DNA of 64,000 nucleotides from Aquabacterium sp. (GTDB lineage Bacteria > Pseudomonadota > Gammaproteobacteria > Burkholderiales > Burkholderiaceae_C). The stretch's first letter is position 1. Each line of letters opens with the position of its first letter. The stretch covers positions 26,937 to 90,936 of the forward strand of contig NZ_JACRAH010000062.1 in NCBI RefSeq assembly GCF_016234775.1, in the 5' to 3' direction. Below are positions 25,787-34,817 of the stretch, piece by piece. Under the pieces are notes generated by a model. The model saw nothing but the letters and a program-made list of their open reading frames with translations, did not search any database and was not told where the DNA came from. Made by a program: the position numbers and the translations under genes.

Positions 25787-26421
25787 TGAGCGAAGCGGTG
25801 TCAGCTTTCGAGCCGGTCCGCATCGGTGTTGTCTCGATCAGTGACCGCGCCAGCTCCGGCGTGTACGAAGACAAGGGCCTGCCTGCGCTGCAGGACTGGC
25901 TGGGCAGGGCCGTGCGCAACCCGGTGAGCTGGGTGCCGCGCCTGATCGCCGATGAGCGCGAGCTGATCGCCCAGACCCTGCGCGAGCTGGTGGACCAAGA
26001 AGGCTGCCATCTGGTGCTGACCACGGGCGGCACAGGCCCCGCCTTGCGCGACGTCACGCCTGAAGCCACGCTGGATGTGGCCGACAAGGAAATGCCCGGT
26101 TTTGGCGAGCAGATGCGTCAGATCAGCCTGCGCTTCGTGCCCACGGCCATCCTGTCGCGCCAGACTGCGGTGATCCGCAAGCAGGCCTTGATCCTGAACC
26201 TGCCTGGGCAGCCCAAGTCCATCGCCGAGACGCTGGAAGGCCTGCGCAACGAGGAAGGCCAGTCCATCGTGCCGGGTATCTTCGCGGCCGTGCCTTATTG
26301 CATCGACCTGATCGGCGGACCCTATATCGAGACCAACGCGGCCGTGTGCGACGCCTTCAGGCCTAAGTCTGCACGCCGCAGCTCAACTCCTTCATTCAGG
26401 GTGGGGGACTCCTCTTCCTGA
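25786..26421 (+). CDS. mog: Molybdopterin adenylyltransferase
   Basis: 211 residues. Adenylates molybdopterin before molybdenum insertion; needed by enzymes such as NasA at the left of the window. Motifs: RIGVVSISDRASSGVYEDKGLPALQ, VLTTGGTGPALRDVTPEAT and LPGQPKSIAETL. The ATG overlaps the yjgA stop (TGATG). A Ser-rich tail of about 15 residues follows the family core. yjgA-mog cotranscription is typical of beta-proteobacteria. Confidence 0.93.
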   Translation: MSEAVSAFEPVRIGVVSISDRASSGVYEDKGLPALQDWLGRAVRNPVSWVPRLIADERELIAQTLRELVDQEGCHLVLTTGGTGPALRDVTPEATLDVADKEMPGFGEQMRQISLRFVPTAILSRQTAVIRKQALILNLPGQPKSIAETLEGLRNEEGQSIVPGIFAAVPYCIDLIGGPYIETNAAVCDAFRPKSARRSSTPSFRVGDSSS

Positions 26422-26487
26422 TTGATGTATTGGATGCTTTCCGGATAATCCGCGTCAACAAGACACGAATTTCATTCAGGAGGGCGC

Positions 26488-27711
26488 ATGAGCGCGATGT
26501 CATCCATGCTGGGCAGGGGCCGTGACAGGCGGCAACTCATCATTGCACTTTTTTGCACCATGCTGTTGCTGGCGTGGTGTGGTCTTGTCATCTATCACGT
26601 GCGTGCGCAGCATGGGCACGTGCTGGGTGATTGGTTGCTGGACTATCGGCAGGGATTTGTGCGCCGTGGCTTGATTGGCTCGATGTTGTCTGGTCTTGCC
26701 GATGTCACGCGGCTTCCAGTGACCGTGTGGGTAGGGCTGGCTCAGATTGCGCAATTTGTCGTCTTCATTTATTGCTTGTTGCGTGTGCTGTCCGGGCGAT
26801 TCAAGCCATTTTGGTATGTGTTGTTGTTGCTGTCGCCGGCCACGTTGCTATTCAGCTTCTTTGAGGTGTCCGGTGTAGGACGCAAGGAAACCCTTTACTT
26901 TGCCTTGTTGACCTGGTTTGTTTTGGGGCTTGATCGTCAGCGGGTAACGGTGTTGCAGACACTGGTCTGGACCGCTGTCTCCGTGGCCATAACCCTGTCG
27001 CATGAGCTGATTCTGTTTTATGCGCCGTATTACCTAATTGCGGCCATGGGCGTGCCCAAACCGCAGCGTGCGCAAGCCTTGCGGGCGGCAGGGATCATGC
27101 TGCTGGGCTCGTGGATGGCGGGTGCGGCAGTGTTGCTGCTGGCCAAACCGCTGGACGGTCCCGCGTTCTGCGACACCCTGATGCAGTCCGGTTTGTCGTC
27201 AACGGTTTGTCAGGGCATCGTGTTGTGGAAGTTGCAGGATCTGCGCTCTTCCTTCGATGAGACCTTGCTGACCATTCGGTATTTCGGGTACCTCAAAACC
27301 TATGCCATGGCTTTGGTTCTGAGTCTGGCCCCTGTTTTTGTCTGGCTTCGTCGTTATCGTCCGGGAACGGTCCGCCTTCATCTGCGCTGGATGGTTGCAG
27401 CCTGGGCGTGGTCCAGTCTGGCATTCTTGCTGGCTGTTGATTGGGGGCGCTTCATTCAGATTCACCTTGTTTCAGCGTTGGTAGTTCTCGCTTTGCGATT
27501 GCGTCGAAGGGATGCGACGGCGCTGGCAGCGCCGTCGGTACCACGCCTTAATGTTCCATCGACCAAGGTGCGTTGGGGCTTGGCCATCCTGTGCATGTTG
27601 CCCCCCATCTTCTGGCACATGCCGACATGTTGCGAGTCTGGGATCGGTGGTGGCGTGGCGGGCAAGGCCGAGCACGGTGTGGTCGCGATCATGCGGCTGG
27701 CCGGGCTTTAG
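26488..27711 (+). CDS. Multi-pass membrane protein of unknown function
   Basis: 407 residues with roughly nine to ten hydrophobic helices. The first helix is at about 17-37, followed by LDYRQGFVRRGLIGSMLSGL, a block seen in predicted polymer-forming or glycosyltransferase-like membrane proteins (EpsG-type plan), then SHELILFYAPYYLI and a C-terminal VDWGRFIQIHLVSALVVL. An AGGAGGG sits 6 bases before the ATG. Base composition is visibly lower in GC than the neighbours, with many TTG and TTT codons, suggesting later arrival. The end overlaps the convergent LysR gene by 23 bases. I cannot name the function. Confidence 0.7.
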   Translation: MSAMSSMLGRGRDRRQLIIALFCTMLLLAWCGLVIYHVRAQHGHVLGDWLLDYRQGFVRRGLIGSMLSGLADVTRLPVTVWVGLAQIAQFVVFIYCLLRVLSGRFKPFWYVLLLLSPATLLFSFFEVSGVGRKETLYFALLTWFVLGLDRQRVTVLQTLVWTAVSVAITLSHELILFYAPYYLIAAMGVPKPQRAQALRAAGIMLLGSWMAGAAVLLLAKPLDGPAFCDTLMQSGLSSTVCQGIVLWKLQDLRSSFDETLLTIRYFGYLKTYAMALVLSLAPVFVWLRRYRPGTVRLHLRWMVAAWAWSSLAFLLAVDWGRFIQIHLVSALVVLALRLRRRDATALAAPSVPRLNVPSTKVRWGLAILCMLPPIFWHMPTCCESGIGGGVAGKAEHGVVAIMRLAGL

Positions 27712-28639
27712 CCGGCGAACTGGCGCGCAACTCCGCTTGCACCGCCTCAACGACTCGCTGGCGGAACCAAAGGTTGCCGGGGTCGTCGTCCAGCGAGGCG
27801 TTCCAGTACAGGTGCGCATCCAGCTGAGCCGCTGACAGCGGGAAGGCGTGCAAGGTGTTGTTGAAATGCTGATTGGCCACCCGGGCGTACTGCTCGGGCA
27901 TGGTCAGCAGCATGTCGGTCTGGCTGACCACGCGGCAGCCTGCAAAGTAGTGCCGGCAACGCAGGCCGATCTGGCGACGCAGCCCCTGGCGGCTCAATTC
28001 GTAATCCTCCAGGCCCAGGCCTTGCCGGCGGGCAGATACCAGCACGTGTGAGGCAGCCAGGTAGGCGTCCAGCCGCAGCGGGCCCTGGCCGATCACGGGG
28101 TGATCCGCGCGTGTCACCACCACGAGTTTGTCCAGCACCAGCCGTGTGTGGCTGACTTCGTTCGGGAGGGGCAGGGCGATGTCCACGGCGGCGTCGATGC
28201 GACCTTGCCGGAGCGCATCGGCGATATCGTGCCGTTCCACCTGGATGCTGTTGACGCTGATGCCGGGCGCGTGGGCGCGGATGTGCGCCATCAGGCCGGG
28301 CAGGGTGAGCGATTCCAGGATGTCGCGCATGCCGATGGTGAACACGCGATCAGAACGGGCGGCGTCGAAGCCTTGCTGCGGGCCCTTGATGCCCGCCTGC
28401 AAGGTGCTCAGCGCCTGCCTGACCGAGGTGGTGAGGCCTCGCGCATACGGCGTGGGCACCATGCGGCGGCCTTGTCGGGTGAAGAGCGGGTCACCCAGGG
28501 TGTCGCGCAGGCGCGCCAGGGCGTGGCTGACGGCTGGCTGGCTCAGGTGCAGTTCGCGGGCCGCGGCGGTGAGCGAGCCAGTCTGCACGATGGCGTCGAA
28601 CACCAGGAACAGGTTCAGATCGATCTTGTTCAGATTCAT
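27689..28639 (-). CDS. LysR-family transcriptional regulator
   Basis: 316 residues. The N-terminal winged helix-turn-helix is clear in IDLNLFLVFDAIVQTGSLTAAARELHLSQPAVSHALARLRD. The rest is a periplasmic-binding-type effector domain. It is divergent from the acyl-CoA dehydrogenase operon by 100 bases, so it probably regulates that operon and itself; the effector is unknown. A 5-5-5 dyad with the LysR T-N11-A form covers its own start codon. Confidence 0.9.
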   Translation of the reverse strand: MNLNKIDLNLFLVFDAIVQTGSLTAAARELHLSQPAVSHALARLRDTLGDPLFTRQGRRMVPTPYARGLTTSVRQALSTLQAGIKGPQQGFDAARSDRVFTIGMRDILESLTLPGLMAHIRAHAPGISVNSIQVERHDIADALRQGRIDAAVDIALPLPNEVSHTRLVLDKLVVVTRADHPVIGQGPLRLDAYLAASHVLVSARRQGLGLEDYELSRQGLRRQIGLRCRHYFAGCRVVSQTDMLLTMPEQYARVANQHFNNTLHAFPLSAAQLDAHLYWNASLDDDPGNLWFRQRVVEAVQAELRASSPAKARPAA

Positions 28640-28648
28640 TTTGTGAAT
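28634..28648. promoter_or_regulatory. LysR-type dyad at the start of the regulator gene
   Basis: ATTCA-TTTTG-TGAAT fits the T-N11-A pattern of LysR boxes and contains the regulator's start codon. Three further ATTCA copies lie within the next 40 bases toward the operon. Confidence 0.4.
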
Positions 28649-28739
28649 GTATCCGGATTCAGATAATTCATTTGATTCATTCTGTGCTGATTTCTACACT
28701 GCGCGCAGCAAAGACTGACCGTCAGAAAGAGAGCAGCCC

Positions 28740-29969
28740 ATGGACTTTGGCCATTCCCCCCGCGCCTTGGAATACGTCGAACGCGTCAAGAGCTTCATGC
28801 GTGACCACGTGATCCCGGCCGAAGAGGCGTATCACGCGCAGATGACCGGCTCGGCAGATTGGCGTCAATGGCGCCAGCCCGCCTTGATGGAGGACCTCAA
28901 GGCCAAGGCCAAGGCAGCTGGCCTGTGGAACCTCTTCTTGCCCGATCCGCACCACGGCGCCGGCTTGAAGGTGGTGGAATACGCCGCCCTGGCCGAACTG
29001 ATGGGCTACAACACCATGGCCGCCGAGGTGTTCAACTGCAACGCGCCCGACACCGGCAACATGGAAGTGCTGCACATGTACGGCTCGCCCGCACAGCAGG
29101 ACCGCTGGTTGACACCCTTGCTGGCTGGCGAGATCCGCTCGGCCTTCTGCATGACCGAGCCGGGCGTGGCGTCGTCGGACGCCACCAATATGGAAGCCAC
29201 GGCCGTGCCCGAAGGCGACGAGGTCGTGATCAATGGGCGCAAGTGGTTCAGCTCCGGCATTGGCCACCCCAATTGCAAGATCCTGATCTTCATGGGGCTG
29301 ACGGACCCGACCGCCGAGCGTCACAAGCGCCACTCGATGATCCTGGTGCCGCTGGACACACCGGGCGTGAAGATCGAGCGCATGCTGCCGTCGTTCGGTG
29401 TGTACGACGAGCCCTTCGGCCATGGCGAAGTTACCTTCGACAAGGTGCGCGTGCCCAAGGAGAACATCATTGCCGGCCTGGGTCGTGGCTTCGAGATTGC
29501 GCAAGGTCGCCTGGGCCCAGGGCGCATTCACCACTGCATGCGCTGCATCGGGGGCGCCGAGCGTGCTTTGGCCATGATGGCCGAGCGCGGTGACAAGCGC
29601 GTGGCCTTCGGCAAGCCTTTGAATCAATTGGGCGGCAATGTGGACGTGATTGCCAACGCGCGCATGGCCATCGAACAAGCCCGTCTGCTTACTCAGAAGG
29701 CCGCCTGGATGATGGACACGGTGGGTGTGAAGGCCGCCATGAGCGAGATCTCGCAGATCAAGGTGGTTGCGCCTAATATGGCGCAGGTGGTGCTGGACGC
29801 GGCCATCCAGATGCACGGCGCATTGGGTGTCACGCTGGACACGCCGCTGAGCACCCTGGCGGCCTATGTGCGCACCATCCGTCTGGCTGATGGCCCGGAC
29901 GAAGTGCACCGCAAGGTGGTGGCCAAGTTCGAACTGGCCCGGCAGCGAGCCGCACGCGGTGAAGGCTGA
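28740..29969 (+). CDS. Acyl-CoA dehydrogenase (ACAD10/11-like)
   Basis: 409 residues of the FAD-dependent acyl-CoA dehydrogenase family. Recognisable are [16 protein letters not shown] (FAD and substrate contacts), ISSGIGHP-like [29 protein letters not shown] and [20 protein letters not shown]. In mammals and bacteria this subgroup lies beside or is fused to APH-type kinases (ACAD10, ACAD11), which act together on 4-hydroxyacyl-CoA. Start ATG has AGAGAG upstream. First gene of a three-gene unit with the kinase and an SDR. Confidence 0.92.
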   Translation: MDFGHSPRALEYVERVKSFMRDHVIPAEEAYHAQMTGSADWRQWRQPALMEDLKAKAKAAGLWNLFLPDPHHGAGLKVVEYAALAELMGYNTMAAEVFNCNAPDTGNMEVLHMYGSPAQQDRWLTPLLAGEIRSAFCMTEPGVASSDATNMEATAVPEGDEVVINGRKWFSSGIGHPNCKILIFMGLTDPTAERHKRHSMILVPLDTPGVKIERMLPSFGVYDEPFGHGEVTFDKVRVPKENIIAGLGRGFEIAQGRLGPGRIHHCMRCIGGAERALAMMAERGDKRVAFGKPLNQLGGNVDVIANARMAIEQARLLTQKAAWMMDTVGVKAAMSEISQIKVVAPNMAQVVLDAAIQMHGALGVTLDTPLSTLAAYVRTIRLADGPDEVHRKVVAKFELARQRAARGEG

Positions 29970-30015
29970 GTGCACACAGGTGCCTGGCTGAGAAGCATTC
30001 AAGGAGACACAAGCA

Positions 30016-31089
30016 ATGAGCGAGAAGTTGATCGATGCCGCAGGCAAGGTGCGCGCCGGTGAAGAGGTGGATCTGGTCCGCGTGACCGCGTACCTGCGTG
30101 CTGCAGGCCTGGCGGTGGAGGGCGAGCCGCAACTCAAGCAGTTCCCGGGAGGAGCCTCGAACCTCACCTACCTGCTGAGCTATGAAAACCGCGACCTGAT
30201 CCTGCGTCGCCCGCCCTTTGGCCACATCGCCAAATCGGCGCATGACGTGGTGCGCGAGGCCCGCATCATGGAGATGCTCAAGCCTGTGTACCCGGCCGTG
30301 CCGAACGTCTACGCCATCTGTGAGGACACCGAGGTGATTGGTGCGCCCTTCTATGTGATGGAGCGCCTGGTGGGTGTGATCCCACGCCAGAACCTGCCCG
30401 ACGAGCTGGGCCTGGATGCCCCCAGGACGCGACAGCTTTGCCTGAATGTGCTGGACAAGCTGATCGACCTACACATGCTGAATGTGAAGGACGCTGGCCT
30501 GGATACGCTGGGCAAGGGCGAAGGTTATGTGGCGCGTCAGATCGAGGGCTGGAGCAAGCGCTTCCGTGCTGCGCGCACGGATGACGTGTCCGACTTTGAG
30601 TCCGTGATGCAGTGGTTGGCCGACAAGCAGCCCAGGCAGGAAGTGGCCATCTGCCTGATCCACAACGACTTCCGTTTCGACAACGTCGTGCTGGACATCG
30701 CCGATCCGATGAAGGTGATCGGCGTGCTGGACTGGGAAATGGCCACGCTGGGCGACCCATTGATGGACCTGGGCAGCTCGCTGGCCTATTGGGTGCAGGC
30801 CGATGACGACCCCTTCATGCTGGGCTCGCGCCGTCAACCCACGAACGCGCCGGGCATGCTGACCCGCCAGGAAGTGATCGAGTACTACGCCCAACGCACC
30901 GGCTGGAGCGTGGCCAACTTCGATTTCTACGAGGTCTATGGTCTGTTCCGCCTGGCGGGTATCGTGCAGCAGATCTACAAGCGCTTCAAGGAGGGCAACG
31001 CCCGCAACCCGGTGTTCGCGACCTTCGGGCCGTTTGCCAACTACCTGGGCCAGCGTTGCGAACGCATCATCGCGCAGTCGTCGCTGTAA
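30016..31089 (+). CDS. APH-family phosphotransferase (ACAD10/LvaA-like kinase)
   Basis: 357 residues with an aminoglycoside phosphotransferase fold. The nucleotide loop is in PGGASNLTYLLSYENRDLILRRPP, the catalytic loop is LIHNDFRFDNVVLD and the metal-binding motif is GVLDWEMATLGDPLMDLGS. Such kinases next to acyl-CoA dehydrogenases phosphorylate the hydroxyl of 4-hydroxyacyl-CoA, the first step of turning it into an enoyl-CoA. An antibiotic-resistance role is unlikely given the operon. An AGGAG precedes the ATG. Confidence 0.9.
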   Translation: MSEKLIDAAGKVRAGEEVDLVRVTAYLRAAGLAVEGEPQLKQFPGGASNLTYLLSYENRDLILRRPPFGHIAKSAHDVVREARIMEMLKPVYPAVPNVYAICEDTEVIGAPFYVMERLVGVIPRQNLPDELGLDAPRTRQLCLNVLDKLIDLHMLNVKDAGLDTLGKGEGYVARQIEGWSKRFRAARTDDVSDFESVMQWLADKQPRQEVAICLIHNDFRFDNVVLDIADPMKVIGVLDWEMATLGDPLMDLGSSLAYWVQADDDPFMLGSRRQPTNAPGMLTRQEVIEYYAQRTGWSVANFDFYEVYGLFRLAGIVQQIYKRFKEGNARNPVFATFGPFANYLGQRCERIIAQSSL

Positions 31090-31128
31090 GGCGCAGCCTG
31101 TTCAGCACACCTTTCGAGATTTCAAACC

Positions 31129-31899
31129 ATGAGCATTCCCAACACGTTTGATCTGACGGGCAAGGTCGCCCTGGTCACTGGTGCCAGCCGTGGCATCGGT
31201 GAAGCCATCGCGCGCCTGATGGCCGCACACGGTGCCCACGTCATCATCTCCAGCCGCAAGGCCGAGCCCTGCGAGGCGGTGGCGCAATCCATTCGCGAAG
31301 CGGGAGGCAAGGCGTCCGTCATCCCTTGCCATGTGGGCGAGATGGACCAGATCGATGCCACGTTCGCGGCCATCGAGCAGCAGTTCGGCCGCCTGGACAT
31401 CCTGGTCAACAACGCCGCGGCCAATCCTTACTTCGGCCACATCAGCGACACCGACCTGGGCGCCTTCCAGAAGACGGTGGATGTGAACATCCGCGGCTAC
31501 TTCTTCATGTGCGCACGTGGCTCCAAGCTGATGGCGAAGAACGGTGGTGGCTCGATCATCAACATCGCGTCGGTCAATGGCGTGGTGCCAGGCATGCTGC
31601 AAGGCATTTACTCGATCAGCAAGGCGGCTGTGATTTCGATGACGCATGCCTTTGCCAAGGAGTGTGCGTCGATGAAGGTGCGCGTCAACGCCATCCTGCC
31701 AGGTGCCACGGATACCAAGTTCGCATCGGCCCTGACCACGAATGACGCCATCCTGAAGGTGGTGATGGCGCATACGCCTTTGAACCGTGTGGCGGACCCC
31801 AAGGAAATGGCTGGCGCGGCCTTGTACCTGGCCAGCGATGCGGCCAGCTACACCACGGGGGCTTGCCTGAATGTGGATGGTGGTTATCTGACGGCTTGA
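31129..31899 (+). CDS. SDR-family oxidoreductase
   Basis: 256 residues, classical short-chain dehydrogenase. NAD(P) motif TGASRGIGEAIA (about 18-29), NNAA in LVNNAAANP, catalytic Ser in IINIASVNG and YSISK as the active YxxxK, ending in the usual SYTTGACLNVDGG. Probably oxidises a hydroxyacyl-CoA or hydroxyacid in the pathway of the operon. It lies 39 bases after the kinase gene. Substrate is inferred only from context. Confidence 0.9.
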   Translation: MSIPNTFDLTGKVALVTGASRGIGEAIARLMAAHGAHVIISSRKAEPCEAVAQSIREAGGKASVIPCHVGEMDQIDATFAAIEQQFGRLDILVNNAAANPYFGHISDTDLGAFQKTVDVNIRGYFFMCARGSKLMAKNGGGSIINIASVNGVVPGMLQGIYSISKAAVISMTHAFAKECASMKVRVNAILPGATDTKFASALTTNDAILKVVMAHTPLNRVADPKEMAGAALYLASDAASYTTGACLNVDGGYLTA

Positions 31900-31912
31900 T
31901 GCTCATGCCACG

Positions 31913-32875
31913 TCAAGCCCGCGGGACATGCTTGAGCTTGTCCGGGTTGCGCATGACGTAGATGGCTGTGATCCGCCCACCTTCTGCGATCTCCAATGCC
32001 AAGGTCTGGACGACGCTGCCATCGGCCGCATGGAACACCGCACCGGGCATGCCATTGATGGATGCTGGCCGCGTGGCGCCGGGCTCGCGCAGCCACAGGC
32101 GCGCAAAACCCACCAGGACCTGGGCGACCTTGTCCGCCCCCAGAAGTGGCCTGGGGACCGAGTTGACCTTGCCTCCGCCATCGGCCATGAACACGACGTC
32201 TTGCGCCAAGGTGTCAGCCAGAGCCTGAACGTCGCCCATCTGCAAGGCCATGGCAAATGCCGTGGCGATTCGGCTGGCTTGTTCGGGTGACGGCGGGCTG
32301 GTGCCTCTGCGGGGTCTGCCCGCTGACAGCGGCGCGGCCTTGCCTGCCTTATCCGCTTTAGGCGACTGCTCATCGGGTGTCGGCACCGAAGCGGCCAATT
32401 GTTGGCGCGCTCGGGACGCGAGTTGCCGGCAAGCAGCCGCGCTGCGGTCCAGCACCTGCGCAATGGCATCAAAGTCCCAGTCGAAGACCTCGTTGAGCAG
32501 AAAGACAGCGCGCTCGCTGGGCGTGAGCCTTTGCAGCACCAGCAGAAAGGCGATCTCCAGATCCTGCGCCATGGTGACCATCTCTTCGGCACCGGCTTGC
32601 GCCGAGTAGGGATCGTCGATCCAGGGTTCAGGCAGCCACACGCCCACATAGTGTTCGCGCTGCTTCTGTGCGGAGCGCAGGCGGTCGAAGCAAAGGCGCG
32701 TCAGCGTCTGGGCCAGAAAGGCGCGCGGTTCGATGATGTCCGCATGTGGCACCTCGCGCCAGCGCAGCCAGCAGTCCTGTACGGCATCTTCCGCCTCAGC
32801 CACAGAGCCCAGCATCCGGTAAGCCAGACCCCGTAGAAATCGGCGATGTGATTCGAATTCGATTGTCGGTTCCAT
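31913..32875 (-). CDS. ECF41-type RNA polymerase sigma factor
   Basis: 320 residues. Region sigma-2 (about 10-75, RFLRGLAYRMLGSVAEAEDAVQD) and sigma-4 (about 115-165, LTPSERAVFLLNEVFDWDFDAIAQVL) are followed by an NTF2/SnoaL-like C-terminal domain. All three ECF41 landmark motifs are visible: WLPEP after sigma-2, DGGGK in the C-terminal domain and NPDKL near the end. In this group the C-terminal domain replaces an anti-sigma factor. A Pro/Ser/Lys-rich linker of about 40 residues between sigma-4 and the domain is longer than I would expect. It is last in the unit after the CMD-like gene. Confidence 0.92.
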   Translation of the reverse strand: MEPTIEFESHRRFLRGLAYRMLGSVAEAEDAVQDCWLRWREVPHADIIEPRAFLAQTLTRLCFDRLRSAQKQREHYVGVWLPEPWIDDPYSAQAGAEEMVTMAQDLEIAFLLVLQRLTPSERAVFLLNEVFDWDFDAIAQVLDRSAAACRQLASRARQQLAASVPTPDEQSPKADKAGKAAPLSAGRPRRGTSPPSPEQASRIATAFAMALQMGDVQALADTLAQDVVFMADGGGKVNSVPRPLLGADKVAQVLVGFARLWLREPGATRPASINGMPGAVFHAADGSVVQTLALEIAEGGRITAIYVMRNPDKLKHVPRA

Positions 32876-32891
32876 GTGCGATTCGAGTTGG

Positions 32892-33428
32892 TTACTGGTC
32901 GCCGTAGTCCAGGATCTGGCAATCTTGATTGTGGCCCAGGGCCCGTTTGACCATAGGGAAGCTACGGGCGCCTGCCATGGCCAGGGTCAGAGAGATCAGG
33001 CCTTGCTCACCCCATCTGGCTTTGATGTGCTGGCGCATGGCATTGGTGTTGGCCTCCTGCGAGTCAGGTCGGATGACGGCGTGAGCCCATTGATAGGCCA
33101 GGGCTGTATCTGAGCCCATGCCTTTCAGATCACCTCGCGTGATGGCCTTGATCACCTCCAAAGGCACGCCTTGTTGCCTCGCCATGTTGATGGTCAGTTG
33201 CTGACATGGACCGCAATCTTCGCTATGGGTGGCCACCCATTTGACAGCGAACCAGGGTGCGAGAGGCATCTGCGGGTGTCGGTAGGCGGCCAGGGTGAAC
33301 AAGCAGGAGAAGGCCTTGAAGGGCTTGAGGCCCGCATCCAGTATCTGGTGGGTGTAGGCCATGTCGTAGTTGAACTGCCGGGCAAAGGCGTCCAGCCGCT
33401 TTCTGATGAAGGTTCTGGGGCCCCACAT
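32892..33428 (-). CDS. Carboxymuconolactone decarboxylase/AhpD-like protein
   Basis: 178 residues, helical. The motif HSEDCGPCQQLTINMARQQGV is the CMD/AhpD active-site region with a CxxC pair. This is the usual partner of ECF41 sigma factors and their usual target gene. The ATG at 33428 starts MWGPRTF; the frame continues upstream only as overlap with the next gene. It follows the membrane gene by 2 bases and precedes the sigma gene by 16. Confidence 0.8.
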   Translation of the reverse strand: MWGPRTFIRKRLDAFARQFNYDMAYTHQILDAGLKPFKAFSCLFTLAAYRHPQMPLAPWFAVKWVATHSEDCGPCQQLTINMARQQGVPLEVIKAITRGDLKGMGSDTALAYQWAHAVIRPDSQEANTNAMRQHIKARWGEQGLISLTLAMAGARSFPMVKRALGHNQDCQILDYGDQ

Positions 33429-33430
33429 GC

Positions 33431-33814
33431 TCAGGGCCTCCTCATCGACGGGCTTTGCCAGGCCAGCAAGCCGGTCAGCAAGGCCGGCAAGGTCACGCCG
33501 GGGAAGGTTTTCCACCAGACTGTCCAGCCGCAAATGCCGATGGCGAGTTCGTACAGGTGAACGCCCGCATGGCTCATGAGGAACAAGGCGACCAACGTTG
33601 TGGTGGCCAGGGCGTCTGCCGGGCGCAGCAGGCTCCACACCAGGGCCGCAGCAGCGCTCAGATAGGCGCAGCCGATGTCGCGAATGAAATGGGTGTTCAG
33701 CGGGCCGGTCAGGCTCACGGTCGGGATGGTGTGATACCAGCGCTCAGGTGCGATGAGCATGAACAGGCCGTTGCCTGCCAGCGAGGTCGAAAGTAGGGCT
33801 CTGAGCCAGGGCAT
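33431..33814 (-). CDS. Small integral membrane protein of the ECF41 unit
   Basis: 127 residues with about four hydrophobic segments, plan similar to DoxX/DUF4345-like proteins. The block ERWYHTIPTVSLTGPLNTHFIRDIGCAYL and the Trp-rich end are the main features. It is the first gene after the predicted ECF41 promoter and is translationally close to the CMD-like gene. Function unknown; context suggests an oxidative or envelope stress output. Confidence 0.7.
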   Translation of the reverse strand: MPWLRALLSTSLAGNGLFMLIAPERWYHTIPTVSLTGPLNTHFIRDIGCAYLSAAAALVWSLLRPADALATTTLVALFLMSHAGVHLYELAIGICGWTVWWKTFPGVTLPALLTGLLAWQSPSMRRP

Positions 33815-33848
33815 GGCGCGCTCCGTATGAAAGTGGCAATACCTTCAT

Positions 33849-33875
33849 GACGAAGCTGCGCGACGCTTTGTGACG
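33849..33875 (-). promoter_or_regulatory. Predicted ECF41-dependent promoter
   Basis: On the minus strand CGTCACA and CGTC are separated by exactly 16 bases, against the published ECF41 consensus TGTCACA-N16-CGTC. It lies 35 bases before the first gene of the unit containing the ECF41 gene, so the sigma factor probably controls its own operon. Confidence 0.7.
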
Positions 33876-33909
33876 CGAAGCAAGAACTTTCGTTGCTTAT
33901 ATCACCGGG

Positions 33910-34710
33910 CTACTTCACCAGCCGGTTGAGACCTTCGGCATCAAAGTGCTCTTGCGTCTGCGCATCGGTGGGCAGGCAGGTGCGGGCGTCTTCGGTCTGC
34001 GCTTCCTTGGCCAGCTTGCCGATGGCCTGCCACAACAAGGTGATCTGGTGCTCGTGGCCGGAGGCGTTGTCGATCAGGCCACGCAAAGCTTGCGACAGCG
34101 GGTCATCGCCCTCGGTCACGCCATAGGCCGAGAAGCCCAGCTTGGCCGCGATGGCTTCGCGTTCGGCCTGCTTCTCGTCCATCACGGTGGCCTTGGCCAC
34201 GATGATGCGAGCCGGGTTGCCCACAGCCGTGGCGCCGGGGGGCACGGGCTTGGTCACCACGGCGTTGGAGCCCACGCGGGCCCCATCGCCCACGGTGAAG
34301 CCGCCCAGCACCTGTGCATTGGCGCCCACGATCACGCCGCGGCCCAGGGTGGGGTGGCGCTTGGTGCCTTTGCTCAGCGACGTGCCGCCCAGCGTCACGC
34401 CCTGGTAGATGGTGCAGCCATCGCCGATCTCGGCGGTTTCGCCCACCACCACACCCATGCCGTGATCAATGAAGACGCGGCGGCCCATCGTGGCGCCAGG
34501 ATGAATCTCGATGCCCGTGAAGAAGCGGCCCCAATGCGAGATCCAGCGGCCCAGCCACTTGAGCTGATGCGTCCAGCACCAGTGCGCGAGGCGGTGCATG
34601 GCCAGGGCGTGCAGACCGGGGTAACAGGTCAGCACTTCCCAGGCGGTGCGGGCCGCAGGGTCGCGTTCCAGGATGCAGGCGATGTCTTCTCGCAGTCGGG
34701 CAAAGAGCAT
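33910..34710 (-). CDS. cysE: Serine O-acetyltransferase
   Basis: 266 residues. Acetylates serine for cysteine synthesis. The left-handed beta-helix repeats are visible from [32 protein letters not shown] through [30 protein letters not shown]. After VGNPARI the chain continues about 90 residues, a longer helical C-terminus than E. coli CysE, common in Burkholderiales. It follows trmJ on the same strand with 107 bases between. Confidence 0.93.
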   Translation of the reverse strand: MLFARLREDIACILERDPAARTAWEVLTCYPGLHALAMHRLAHWCWTHQLKWLGRWISHWGRFFTGIEIHPGATMGRRVFIDHGMGVVVGETAEIGDGCTIYQGVTLGGTSLSKGTKRHPTLGRGVIVGANAQVLGGFTVGDGARVGSNAVVTKPVPPGATAVGNPARIIVAKATVMDEKQAEREAIAAKLGFSAYGVTEGDDPLSQALRGLIDNASGHEHQITLLWQAIGKLAKEAQTEDARTCLPTDAQTQEHFDAEGLNRLVK

Positions 34711-34817
34711 GAAGAATGAGCTTATGCGTTTTTCGAATCAGGCCCTGGAGTTTACCGGGCAGACACAAAGACCATGGGCGGGCAGCGTTTGGGCATCTGT
34801 GCTTGATCTGATGTGGA

